Part shown: positions 1 through 5,605 of the stretch, in pieces
Layout: each line of letters opens with the position of its first letter
Position numbering within the stretch: the stretch's first letter is position 1
Assembly (NCBI GenBank): GCA_900542235.1
Contig: UQNB01000083.1
Span: 1-8,425, forward strand
DNA: 8,425 nt
DNA from: an uncultured Collinsella sp.
Lineage (GTDB): Bacteria; Actinomycetota; Coriobacteriia; Coriobacteriales; Coriobacteriaceae
Direction of reading: 5' to 3'
Translations under genes and position numbers: made by a program
Notes under the pieces: model-generated
What the model saw: only the letters and a program-made list of their open reading frames with translations
Database searches by the model: none
What the model was told of the DNA's origin: nothing

Positions 1-243
1 CCCCACCCCTCCCCACCATTCCACCCCCAATATGTTGTAAAACACCCCCGAGCATATGTTCGAAAACACAATATGTTGTGTTTGCAGCAACGGCGTGATG
101 CCACCTGTGGCACCCCGCCTTTCAACCTCAACCTTCAAGTTGACCTTGAGGCGATTTTTGCGTCCCTTTACATGCCGTTCACATCGCCCCCAAACTCCCC
201 CACCCAAGGCACGTGCGGCCCACCACCGCGACGCCAAGTGGCG
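1..243. other. Gene-free left edge downstream of xerD terminator
   Basis: I see no credible gene in these bases: the plus-strand open frames here run on into the antisense of xerD and have no ribosome binding site or recognisable protein. The content is C-rich at the far left (runs of four to five C). It holds the repeated AATATGTT-type boxes, small dyads (TGCCAC CT GTGGCA at 99-112; CGCCA AG TGGCG at 232-243) and an imperfect dyad at 126-151 with arms CCTCAA/TTGAGG. Since all neighbours read leftward and the xerD transcript seems to stop near 244, this stretch is probably the upstream region of a minus-strand gene left of the window. Confidence 0.5.
28..83 (-). promoter_or_regulatory. Repeated AACATAT boxes with perfect dyad, candidate operator array
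   Basis: The 11-mer CAATATGTTGT occurs exactly twice (28-38 and 69-79). A third related box, CATATGTT, lies between them (53-60). Two boxes are followed by AAAACAC with the same two-base gap (30-45 and 54-69, a 24-base period). The last box sits in a perfect inverted repeat, AAACACAA-TATG-TTGTGTTT (64-83), with 8-base arms and a 4-base centre. This arrangement suits a multi-site binding region for a dimeric regulator upstream of a minus-strand gene beyond the left edge. I cannot name the regulator. Chance repetition in A/T-rich patches is the alternative. Confidence 0.4.
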
Positions 244-313
244 AAAAATGGGACGGACCCCAGATTGCCCATGCGCGCGCAAAAGCACGCCACGGCAATC
301 TGGGGCCCGTCCC
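244..313 (-). terminator. Long foldback terminator after xerD
   Basis: Arms 250-269 and 294-313 pair at 19 of 20 positions. The exception (257/306) is A.C on the plus strand but a G.U wobble in minus-strand RNA. The 24-base loop contains an inner stem, 275-280 with 285-290 around AAAA, again with one G.U pair in the minus RNA. On the minus strand the stem is followed by A then TTTTT (248-244), as in an intrinsic terminator. It starts about 33 bases past the xerD stop codon, so it should end the pyrG-xerD transcript. The 20-bp stem is far longer than a terminator needs, so it may also be a dispersed palindromic repeat used as a terminator. Confidence 0.8.
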
Positions 314-346
314 CAAATACCTATAAATATACAGGTCAGCGATGTG

Positions 347-1288
347 TTAACGATGCGCCAGCGGATGCGCCGCCAGATAGACCTCGGTCAGTTGCGTTCG
401 GTCGACATGCGTGTAGACCTGCGTGGTCGAAATCTCGGCATGGCCCAAAATCTCCTGCAGCACACGCAGGTCGGCACCACCCGCGAGCATGTGGGTGGCA
501 AAGGAGTGGCGCAAGGTATGGGGATGGAGCCCCACCAGCCCCACCTGACGCCCATACCGCTCGCATATCGCATGCACGGCCTGGCGCGACAGGCGACGTC
601 CGTTCTTATTTAAAAAGACCGCCGAGGTCTCGGTTCCGCGGGCATGGGCCGCCAAGCGAGAACGCCCCTCAGTTACATAGAGCGTCAGAGCTCGCGCCGC
701 GCTTCCCACCAGTGGGGACAGGCGTTCCTTTGAGCCCTTACCGCGAACGAGTACAAAGCCATCGTCGATATTGATATCGCCCACATCGAGCCCAACCAGC
801 TCACTCACACGCAAACCGCATCCGTAGAGCACTTCCAAGATGGCATGGTCGCGCAGTCCCATCTCGCCCTCGGGAAAGTCTTGATCGAGCAGCACCGAGA
901 CATCCTCCACCGATAGATACTCCGGCAAACGCTCAGCCTTTTTAGGCAGGCGCAACGCCGCCGTCGGGTTTTGGGCCACGGCCCCATCGCGCACCAAAAA
1001 GGCATGCAGGCCCTTCACGGCAGCAAGCGCACGCTCCACCGAGGCGTCGGAATAGCCTCCGTCGCGGCGATCGGCGACAAAGCCCTCCACGATCTGACGG
1101 GTCACCTCTTCAAAAGACACAATACCCGCCCGCTCCAGATAGGCGCAGTACGTCGTCAGGTCACGACGATAGGCCGCAATCGTGTTGCGCGCCAAGCCCC
1201 GCTCGACCGCGAGGTAATCGAGATACTCCCCCGCCGCCACGGCGAGCGACGAGGGAGTAGCTTCGGTATGTTCCTTATTCGCCGGCAC
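347..1288 (-). CDS. xerD: Site-specific tyrosine recombinase XerD
   Basis: This 313-residue protein belongs to the XerC/XerD tyrosine recombinases, which resolve chromosome dimers at dif by making a 3'-phosphotyrosyl bond. The N-terminal SAM-like DNA-binding domain covers about residues 15-100 and the catalytic domain about 125-305. The catalytic set is complete: Arg160 (GCGLRVSEL), Lys184 (RGKGSKER), His257 and Arg260 (HTLRH), His283 (LGH) and Tyr292 (QVYTHV). Length is normal for Xer proteins. The start is GTG, two bases after the pyrG stop codon, with only a weak GGA upstream, which suggests translational coupling to pyrG. XerD rather than XerC is favoured by the LRVLQEILGH...STTQVYTHVD block and by the pyrG-xerD adjacency known in Actinobacteria. 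No transposon or integron surrounds it, so I take it as the chromosomal housekeeping enzyme. Confidence 0.92.
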   Translation of the reverse strand: MPANKEHTEATPSSLAVAAGEYLDYLAVERGLARNTIAAYRRDLTTYCAYLERAGIVSFEEVTRQIVEGFVADRRDGGYSDASVERALAAVKGLHAFLVRDGAVAQNPTAALRLPKKAERLPEYLSVEDVSVLLDQDFPEGEMGLRDHAILEVLYGCGLRVSELVGLDVGDINIDDGFVLVRGKGSKERLSPLVGSAARALTLYVTEGRSRLAAHARGTETSAVFLNKNGRRLSRQAVHAICERYGRQVGLVGLHPHTLRHSFATHMLAGGADLRVLQEILGHAEISTTQVYTHVDRTQLTEVYLAAHPLAHR

Positions 1289-1290
1289 CC

Positions 1291-2952
1291 TTAGTCCGTA
1301 GCGAGGTTCATGGGCGTCACCTGCAGACGGTCGACACCCTCATGCTGGCCAATCGAAGCGCGTACGAACTCGCGGAACAGCGGCTGCGGGTTGGTCGGGC
1401 GGCTCTTGAACTCGGGATGAGCCTGGGTTGCCACATACCACGGATGCACGTCGCGCGGCAGCTCGACCATCTCGACCAGGCGCTCGTCAGGCGACAGACC
1501 CGAGATAACCAAACCGGCGTCCTCGAGCTGGTCGCGGAAGGCGTTGTTGAACTCAAAGCGGTGACGGTGACGCTCGTAGACGAGTTCCTCGCCATATGCC
1601 TCGCGAGCAAGGGTATCGGCAGCAAGCTTGCACGGATAGGCACCCAGACGCATGGTGCCGCCCTTCTCGGTCACGTCCTCCTGCGAGCTCATCAGGTCGA
1701 TGACGCTATACGGGCCATCCGGATCGAACTCAGAGGAGCTGGCGCCGGCAAGGCCGACGACATTGCGGGCGAACTCGCACACGGCGACCTGCATACCCAG
1801 GCAAATGCCCAGATACGGTATCTTGTGCTCACGGGCAAACTCGGCCGCGAGGATCTTGCCCTCCAGGGCGCGCTTGCCAAAGCCGCCGGGGACCAGGATG
1901 CCCGAGGCGTCGCCCAGAACCTCGGAGACATTCTGCTCGTCGAGGCTCTCGCCGTCGACCAGCTGGACGTCCACATGGCGATCGTAGAAGACGCCCGCAT
2001 GGTGCAGGGCCTCGATAACCGACAGGTACGCATCGGGCAGCTGCGTGTACTTACCCACGACGGCAATCTTAACCTTATCGGCGTGATGATTGGCATGGTT
2101 CTGCTTACGCAGGAACTCATTCCACTCGCTCATGTCGCGCTCACGCGGGTCCAGGCCCAGGCGCTCGCAAATACGCAGGTCAAAGTCCTGCTCGGCAAGC
2201 AGCTGCGGCACGTCGTAGATGCTCGCGCAGTCCTCATTGGTAAAGACGCAATCGGTGTCGACGTCGCAGAAGCTTGCGATCTTTCCGCGGATAGCGTCAT
2301 CGATATGGTGGTCGGAGCGCAGCACGATAATATCGGGCTGGATGCCAAAGCTGCGGAGCTCCTTGACGGAATGCTGCGTGGGCTTGGTCTTGACCTCGTG
2401 GGCGGCGGCAATATAGGGAACGAGCGACACGTGGATGTAGCAGACGTTCTCGGGGCCGGCCTCCTTGCGGTACTGACGGATGGCCTCCACAAACGGTTGG
2501 GACTCGATGTCGCCGATCGTGCCGCCCAGCTCGGTGATGACTACATCGGAGCCGGTCTGCTCCTCGATGCGGCGGAACTTGTCCTTAATGGCATTGGTGA
2601 CGTGGGGAATCACCTGCACGGTACCGCCCAAAAAGTCGCCGCGACGCTCACGGGCGATTAGGCTTTTGTAGATGGCACCGGTCGTAAAGTTGGAATCGCG
2701 GGTCAGGTTCTCATCAATAAAGCGCTCGTAATGACCCAGGTCCAGGTCGGACTCGTAACCATCCTCGGTAACGAAGACCTCACCATGCTGGAACGGGCTC
2801 ATGGTACCAGGGTCGACGTTCAGATACGGGTCGGCCTTTTGCATCGTTACTTTGTAGCCACGCGACTTGAGCAGACGGCCCAGCGAGGCCGCGGTAATAC
2901 CCTTGCCCAGAGACGAAACTACGCCACCGGTCACGAACACATGCTTGGTCAT
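1291..2952 (-). CDS. pyrG: CTP synthase (glutamine-hydrolysing)
   Basis: PyrG makes CTP from UTP, ATP and glutamine, the last step of pyrimidine nucleotide synthesis, in the cytosol. At 553 residues it has the usual full length. The synthase domain (about 1-270) shows the P-loop-like SSLGKG (13-18), the DPYLNVDPGTMSPFQHGEVF block (41-60) and ELGGTIGDIESQPF (141-154). The class I glutamine amidotransferase domain (about 295-535) has the oxyanion PGGFG (355-359), the nucleophile Cys384 in GICLGMQ, and His512/Glu514 in AHPEF. The ATG has a modest AGGT eight bases upstream. Its leader contains a CCCGTA/TACGGG hairpin. xerD follows after 2 nt with no terminator between, so the two are probably cotranscribed. 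All key residues are present and nothing looks broken. Confidence 0.98.
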   Translation of the reverse strand: MTKHVFVTGGVVSSLGKGITAASLGRLLKSRGYKVTMQKADPYLNVDPGTMSPFQHGEVFVTEDGYESDLDLGHYERFIDENLTRDSNFTTGAIYKSLIARERRGDFLGGTVQVIPHVTNAIKDKFRRIEEQTGSDVVITELGGTIGDIESQPFVEAIRQYRKEAGPENVCYIHVSLVPYIAAAHEVKTKPTQHSVKELRSFGIQPDIIVLRSDHHIDDAIRGKIASFCDVDTDCVFTNEDCASIYDVPQLLAEQDFDLRICERLGLDPRERDMSEWNEFLRKQNHANHHADKVKIAVVGKYTQLPDAYLSVIEALHHAGVFYDRHVDVQLVDGESLDEQNVSEVLGDASGILVPGGFGKRALEGKILAAEFAREHKIPYLGICLGMQVAVCEFARNVVGLAGASSSEFDPDGPYSVIDLMSSQEDVTEKGGTMRLGAYPCKLAADTLAREAYGEELVYERHRHRFEFNNAFRDQLEDAGLVISGLSPDERLVEMVELPRDVHPWYVATQAHPEFKSRPTNPQPLFREFVRASIGQHEGVDRLQVTPMNLATD

Positions 2953-2970
2953 ATTGAGTTACCTGCGCTT

Positions 2971-3002
2971 CCCGTAGAAGTTATCCATACACATCTTACG
3001 GG
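2971..3002 (-). promoter_or_regulatory. Leader hairpin of pyrG mRNA
   Basis: In the minus-strand RNA, CCCGTA (3002-2997) can pair perfectly with TACGGG (2976-2971) across a 20-base loop, ending seven bases before the AGGT ribosome binding site. A competing small hairpin, CTTC-TACGG-GAAG (2980-2968), would use the same TACGGG as its loop and lies closer to the AGGT. Two mutually exclusive structures in a pyrimidine gene leader could be regulatory, but there is no T-tract here and I see no close match to the Bacillus pyrG reiterative-transcription start. Regulation is an inference only. Confidence 0.35.
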
Positions 3003-3010
3003 TCTTCATT

Positions 3011-3039
3011 GTAATACTCGCGCCGCGGACCGTTCGCAA
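3011..3039 (-). promoter_or_regulatory. Candidate promoter of pyrG-xerD
   Basis: On the minus strand TTGCGA (3039-3034) and TATTAC (3016-3011) are separated by 17 bases, each matching four of six sigma-70 consensus bases. An overlapping TACAAT (3013-3008) is an alternative -10. Transcription would begin near 3004, giving a leader of about 50 bases before the pyrG ATG. The site lies just after the terminator of the upstream winged-helix gene, where a new promoter is expected. Confidence 0.4.
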
Positions 3040-3072
3040 TTTTTCTCGCGTGCGGTTGCATTTCTCAATCTT

Positions 3073-3106
3073 GAAACAAAACGCCGCCCGGTTTCCCGGG
3101 TGGCGT
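3073..3106 (-). terminator. Intrinsic terminator after the winged-helix gene
   Basis: Arms 3081-3091 and 3096-3106 pair with a 4-base loop and one mismatch (A.C in the minus RNA). On the minus strand the stem reads into TTTTGTTTC, a good U-tract. It begins about 25 bases after the stop codon of the winged-helix gene and separates it from pyrG. Confidence 0.8.
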
Positions 3107-3130
3107 CGCTATGGCAAGGGTTACATGCTG

Positions 3131-3469
3131 CTATCGATCAGCAGCCTCATCCTCAAGCATTTCCTGAACGAGCATGCCGGTACGGACGCCCTCAAGATAC
3201 CACTCGCCACGTTCGGTGAGGCAAATGCCATTTGCAAGCTGACCGCCGTCGTCGCTATAACGCGAGACGACATCAATCATGCCTTCGGAATCCAAGCGAT
3301 CGATTGCGGCGCGGGCACGATACGGCGAAACCCCCACGCGCTCGGCAAGCGTTTTGCGCGAGAAACCATACGGCCCGCCATTGTCTTCGGTTTGCTGGTC
3401 GATCTCCATCAACACCAGCACCTCGACACGCTTCATATCGTTGACACTCGCACGACCCTTGCCCGCCAT
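3131..3469 (-). CDS. Winged helix-turn-helix DNA-binding protein, 112 aa
   Basis: This is a small, probably cytosolic DNA-binding protein of unknown target. I place the start at the ATG at 3469 (112 residues), because it has a perfect AGGAGG five bases upstream; a longer in-frame GTG start at 3523 has no usable ribosome binding site. A helix-turn-helix covers about residues 36-66 (SRKTLAERVGVSPYRARAAI, then DRLDSEGMI), followed by a wing-like segment (DVVSRYSDDGGQLANGICLT) and a C-terminal helix rich in Glu/Asp. The first helix region (MKRVEVLVLMEIDQQ) may serve for dimerisation. The layout resembles small MarR-like or GntR-like winged-helix proteins, but I cannot assign a family. It stands alone between two terminators, with a long upstream region containing nested dyads that could be its own operator. 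Confidence 0.75.
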   Translation of the reverse strand: MAGKGRASVNDMKRVEVLVLMEIDQQTEDNGGPYGFSRKTLAERVGVSPYRARAAIDRLDSEGMIDVVSRYSDDGGQLANGICLTERGEWYLEGVRTGMLVQEMLEDEAADR

Positions 3470-3474
3470 AGCAG

Positions 3475-3480
3475 CCTCCT
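3475..3480 (-). promoter_or_regulatory. Ribosome binding site that sets the winged-helix start
   Basis: The minus strand reads AGGAGG-CTGCT-ATG, a perfect Shine-Dalgarno core five bases before the ATG at 3469. The upstream GTG at 3523 has only GAGG one base away, which is too close to work. This decides for the 112-residue form. Confidence 0.8.
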
Positions 3481-3571
3481 CAAACCGAGCACGAGCATCT
3501 AACGCGCCGTGCGCGACCGACACACCTCACGATGGCAGGTAATATCCATCATGCGGCATCCCGCTAAGGAT

Positions 3572-3610
3572 GAAACAGTTACGGTTATTGTATACCGCTC
3601 AAATTGTTTC
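3572..3610 (-). promoter_or_regulatory. Nested dyad around a TATACAAT -10, winged-helix gene upstream region
   Basis: Perfect outer arms GAAACA/TGTTTC (3572-3577 and 3605-3610) enclose inner arms CGGT/ACCG (3582-3585 and 3594-3597). On the minus strand the centre contains TATACAAT, a plausible -10; no good -35 is visible at 16-18 bases. It lies about 100 bases before the ATG of the winged-helix gene. A dyad on top of a -10 is a typical repressor site, so autoregulation is possible. The outer and inner spacings are unequal, which weakens the case. Confidence 0.3.
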
Positions 3611-3658
3611 TAGGCAGGTAAACGGCTATTTTTCGCCGAAATAGGCGCTTTATTGATC

Positions 3659-3691
3659 AAAAAGCCGTACCGGGCGCTAACCCGATACGGC
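3659..3691 (-). terminator. Intrinsic terminator after the DUF1846 gene
   Basis: Arms 3664-3674 and 3681-3691 form an 11-bp stem with a 6-base loop; the only imperfection is a G.U wobble in the minus RNA (3670/3685). TTTTT (3663-3659) follows directly on the minus strand. It lies about 35 bases past the stop codon of the DUF1846 gene and is the clearest terminator in this half of the window. Confidence 0.9.
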
Positions 3692-3725
3692 CAAAATGCA
3701 ATGCAATTACCGCGGTGCTTCAAAC

Positions 3726-5207
3726 TTAGCGATGGAAGAAACCGCGGCGCTCAAACTTGGGCTCGCAGCACACGTTGATACCCAGTTTGCGCAGTACCGT
3801 CTCGTCCGTCGGCGAGATAATCACGCTAAAGAAGGCATCGCAACCGCGCAGCTGCTCCAGGCCCGAAAGGACGCGAGCGGCCGTCTCACTCGTGGCCGAG
3901 GTGATCGACAGCGCCATAAGCGTCTCGTCGGTGTGGAGGCGCGGGTTTTTGCTGCCCAGGAAATGCGTCTTGAGCTTGCTGATGGGCTCGATCGCCTCAT
4001 CGCTAATGACCTCGAGCTCAAGGTCGACGCCCGAAACATGCTTGAGGGCGTTCATAATGAGCGAACTTGCGGCGCCCAGGCGCGTGGAGGTCTTACCGGT
4101 CACCACGGAGCCATCGGGCATGACCATGGCACCCACGGGACCACCCGTCAGCTGCTCCCTGGTGAGGGCCGCCGAGCGCGCCGGTGAGTAGTTCTTATCG
4201 ATGCCGGCTTTCTTCATAATAATCTTGAGACGGTCGACTTGCTCATCGCCCACGCCGGTACGGCGCACATTTTCGACCGCGGTAAAGTAGCGGCGGACGA
4301 TCTCCATCTTGGAAGCGTCGCGGCAGGCATCGTCATCGGTGATGGCAAAGCCGACCATATTGACGCCCATGTCCGTAGGGCTCTGGTAGGGGCTCTTGCC
4401 CAGGATCTTTTCCATCAGGGCACGGACTACCGGGAAGGCCTCGACGTCGCGGTTGTAGTTGACCGTGGTCTTGTTGTAGGCCTCAAGGTGGAACGAATCG
4501 ATGATATTGGCATCGTCGAGGTCAGCCGTGGCGGCCTCGTAGGCAATATTGACCGGATGCGTAAGGGGCAGATTCCAAACCGGGAAGGTCTCGAATTTGG
4601 CATAGCCGGCGGCGGTACCGTGCTTATGCTCGTGATACAGCTGCGAGAGGCAAGTGGCGAGCTTGCCCGAGCCGGGGCCGGGTGCCGTCACGACAACGAG
4701 TGGACGGGTGGTCTCGACAAACTCGTTCTTGCCGTAGCCATCGTCGGACACGATCAGATCGACATCGTGCGGATACCCCTCGATGGGATAGTGCAGCTTG
4801 GCGGGAATACCGAGCGCGTTCAGGCGGTTGCGGAACACATCGGCAGCAGGCTGGCCGGCGTACTGGGTGATGACCACGGCCGCGACGGCAAAGCCGTTGC
4901 CGCGGAACAGGTCAACCAGGCGCAGCACATCCTCGTCATAGGTAATGCCAAGGTCACCACGAGCCTTGTTTTTCTCGATGTGGTTCGCGTTGATCGCGAT
5001 GATAACCTCAACATCGTCGGCGATGCTCTTGAGCATGCGGAACTTGCTGTCCGGTTCAAAACCCGGCAGCACGCGGCTCGCATGATAGTCATCGAACAGC
5101 TTACCGCCAAACTCCAAATAGAGCTTGCCACCAAACTGCGAGATGCGCTCCTTAATGTGAGCAGCCTGCAGCTCGATATACTTCGCGTTGTCGAAACCCT
5201 GGCGCAT
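3726..5207 (-). CDS. DUF1846 (UPF0371) family protein
   Basis: This protein of 493 residues belongs to the DUF1846/UPF0371 family, found in many Gram-positive bacteria, structurally studied but without a settled function. I recognise it from the start MRQGFDNAKYIELQAAHIKERI-like region, YLEFGGKLFDDYHASRVLPGF (about 30-50) and APGPGSGKLATCLSQLYHEH (about 175-194). The Gly-rich segment resembles a P-loop but is not a proper Walker A: the first Gly is one place too near and Leu follows the Lys. I chose the ATG at 5207 because GGGAG lies six bases upstream and family members start with this sequence; the ATG at 5231 has no ribosome binding site and would leave a leader of only about 10 bases after the TATAAT. 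No signal peptide or membrane segment is visible. It is flanked by its own -10 and terminator, so it appears monocistronic. Confidence 0.92.
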   Translation of the reverse strand: MRQGFDNAKYIELQAAHIKERISQFGGKLYLEFGGKLFDDYHASRVLPGFEPDSKFRMLKSIADDVEVIIAINANHIEKNKARGDLGITYDEDVLRLVDLFRGNGFAVAAVVITQYAGQPAADVFRNRLNALGIPAKLHYPIEGYPHDVDLIVSDDGYGKNEFVETTRPLVVVTAPGPGSGKLATCLSQLYHEHKHGTAAGYAKFETFPVWNLPLTHPVNIAYEAATADLDDANIIDSFHLEAYNKTTVNYNRDVEAFPVVRALMEKILGKSPYQSPTDMGVNMVGFAITDDDACRDASKMEIVRRYFTAVENVRRTGVGDEQVDRLKIIMKKAGIDKNYSPARSAALTREQLTGGPVGAMVMPDGSVVTGKTSTRLGAASSLIMNALKHVSGVDLELEVISDEAIEPISKLKTHFLGSKNPRLHTDETLMALSITSATSETAARVLSGLEQLRGCDAFFSVIISPTDETVLRKLGINVCCEPKFERRGFFHR

Positions 5208-5213
5208 GTATGG

Positions 5214-5218
5214 CTCCC
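5214..5218 (-). promoter_or_regulatory. Ribosome binding site that sets the DUF1846 start
   Basis: The minus strand reads GGGAG-CCATAC-ATG, giving six-base spacing to the ATG at 5207. The ATG 24 bases further upstream is preceded by an A/T-rich stretch without any purine-rich site. Confidence 0.7.
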
Positions 5219-5246
5219 GTCCCGTTTCCATTTAATGTTCTAGGCG

Positions 5247-5252
5247 ATTATA
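5247..5252 (-). promoter_or_regulatory. TATAAT -10 element of the DUF1846 gene
   Basis: A perfect TATAAT lies on the minus strand 39 bases before the chosen ATG, which would start transcription near 5240 and give a leader of about 33 bases. The -35 region at 17-18 bases is poor (GTATCG/GGTATC), so an activator or a weak promoter is possible. Confidence 0.55.
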
Positions 5253-5314
5253 ACGGAGCCCGCCCTCCCCGATACCCAAACCATCAACAGGCACCAACCA
5301 AACACGCCATCGAT

Positions 5315-5383
5315 AAGTTGCGGTGAAATAGTTCCTGTTTAACCCCTCAAGACGGCCAAACGCGAACTATTCCACCGCAACTT
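5315..5383 (-). repeat. Long foldback, 20-bp arms
   Basis: AAGTTGCGGTGAAATAGTTC (5315-5334) and its near-exact complement (5364-5383) pair at 19 of 20 positions across a 29-base loop; GTTT/AAAC inside the loop can extend the fold. The single mismatch (5326/5372) is A.C on the plus strand and a G.U wobble in minus-strand RNA. There is no U-tract directly after the stem on the minus strand, so it is not a simple intrinsic terminator. Probable identity: a dispersed palindromic repeat (REP/MITE-like) or a structured RNA. Copy number in the genome cannot be seen from here. Confidence 0.6.
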
Positions 5384-5457
5384 CCCCTTTTTGGTTCAAA
5401 CAAACCTGGCCTTTGTATCAATAATGGAAACGTCGCAGGTGGAGCATAAGTCAGCGA

Positions 5458-5556
5458 AAGCCCACCAGAGCGAGCAAGGTGACGTGAAAGAGGAGGGCAT
5501 AGGCCTTTTGGCCATGCCCGACGATTGAACGTCAGATTGCTCGCTCTGGCGGGCTT
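5458..5556 (-). repeat. Long two-part foldback, 28-base arms plus inner hairpin
   Basis: Arms 5458-5485 and 5529-5556 pair at 25 of 28 positions. The mismatch 5464/5550 is a G.U wobble in the minus RNA, and two adjacent mismatches (5478-5479 against 5535-5536) would form a small internal loop. Inside the 43-base interior, GGGCAT-(A)-GGCC (5495-5505) pairs with GGCCATGCCC (5510-5519) around TTTT, with one bulged A. The result is a 99-base rod with stem, internal loop, junction and apical hairpin, which resembles a structured RNA or a foldback mobile repeat more than a terminator. No T-tract follows on either strand and no open frame of note is inside. Confidence 0.6.
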
Positions 5557-5570
5557 GCAGCGTCGAGTGG

Positions 5571-5596
5571 TTCCGGCGTTTGGTAAAACGCCGGAA
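5571..5596. repeat. Perfect 11-bp hairpin
   Basis: TTCCGGCGTTT (5571-5581) and AAACGCCGGAA (5586-5596) pair without mismatch around GGTA. Neither strand has a T-tract after the stem. It sits between the terminator-like hairpin of the carrier gene and the 99-base foldback, so it could be part of a larger structured 3' region or repeat. Confidence 0.6.
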
Positions 5597-5605
5597 CACA
5601 AGAGC

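Noticed and set aside
175..320. Repeated hairpins at the left side as a CRISPR array
   Set aside because: There is no regular repeat-spacer pattern; each foldback is a unique inverted repeat.
73..774. Plus-strand open frame of 233 codons and an overlapping one of 185 codons
   Set aside because: They cross the xerD terminator and then run antisense to xerD; no domain or start signal.
347..1288. Tyrosine recombinase as a sign of a prophage, integron or integrative element
   Set aside because: The protein is of housekeeping Xer type, coupled to pyrG, with no attachment-site duplication, cassette array or phage gene in the window.
1342..2661. Long plus-strand open frame of 439 codons
   Set aside because: It is the antisense shadow of pyrG: GC-rich codon bias keeps the opposite strand open. 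No ribosome binding site and no recognisable domain; the minus strand encodes a complete CTP synthase.
2981..2989. TTATCCATA, one base off a DnaA box
   Set aside because: A single imperfect site in the pyrG leader with no cluster, no AT-rich unwinding region and no dnaA/dnaN nearby. Chance is likely.
4239..5243. Plus-strand open frame of 334 codons
   Set aside because: Antisense of the DUF1846 gene, which is a full-length recognisable family member. The shadow frame has no recognisable domain.
5347..5601. Minus-strand open frames of 84 and 67 codons in the gene-free region
   Set aside because: They run through both arms of the foldbacks, overlap each other in different frames and lack ribosome binding sites. 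Non-coding structure explains the region better.
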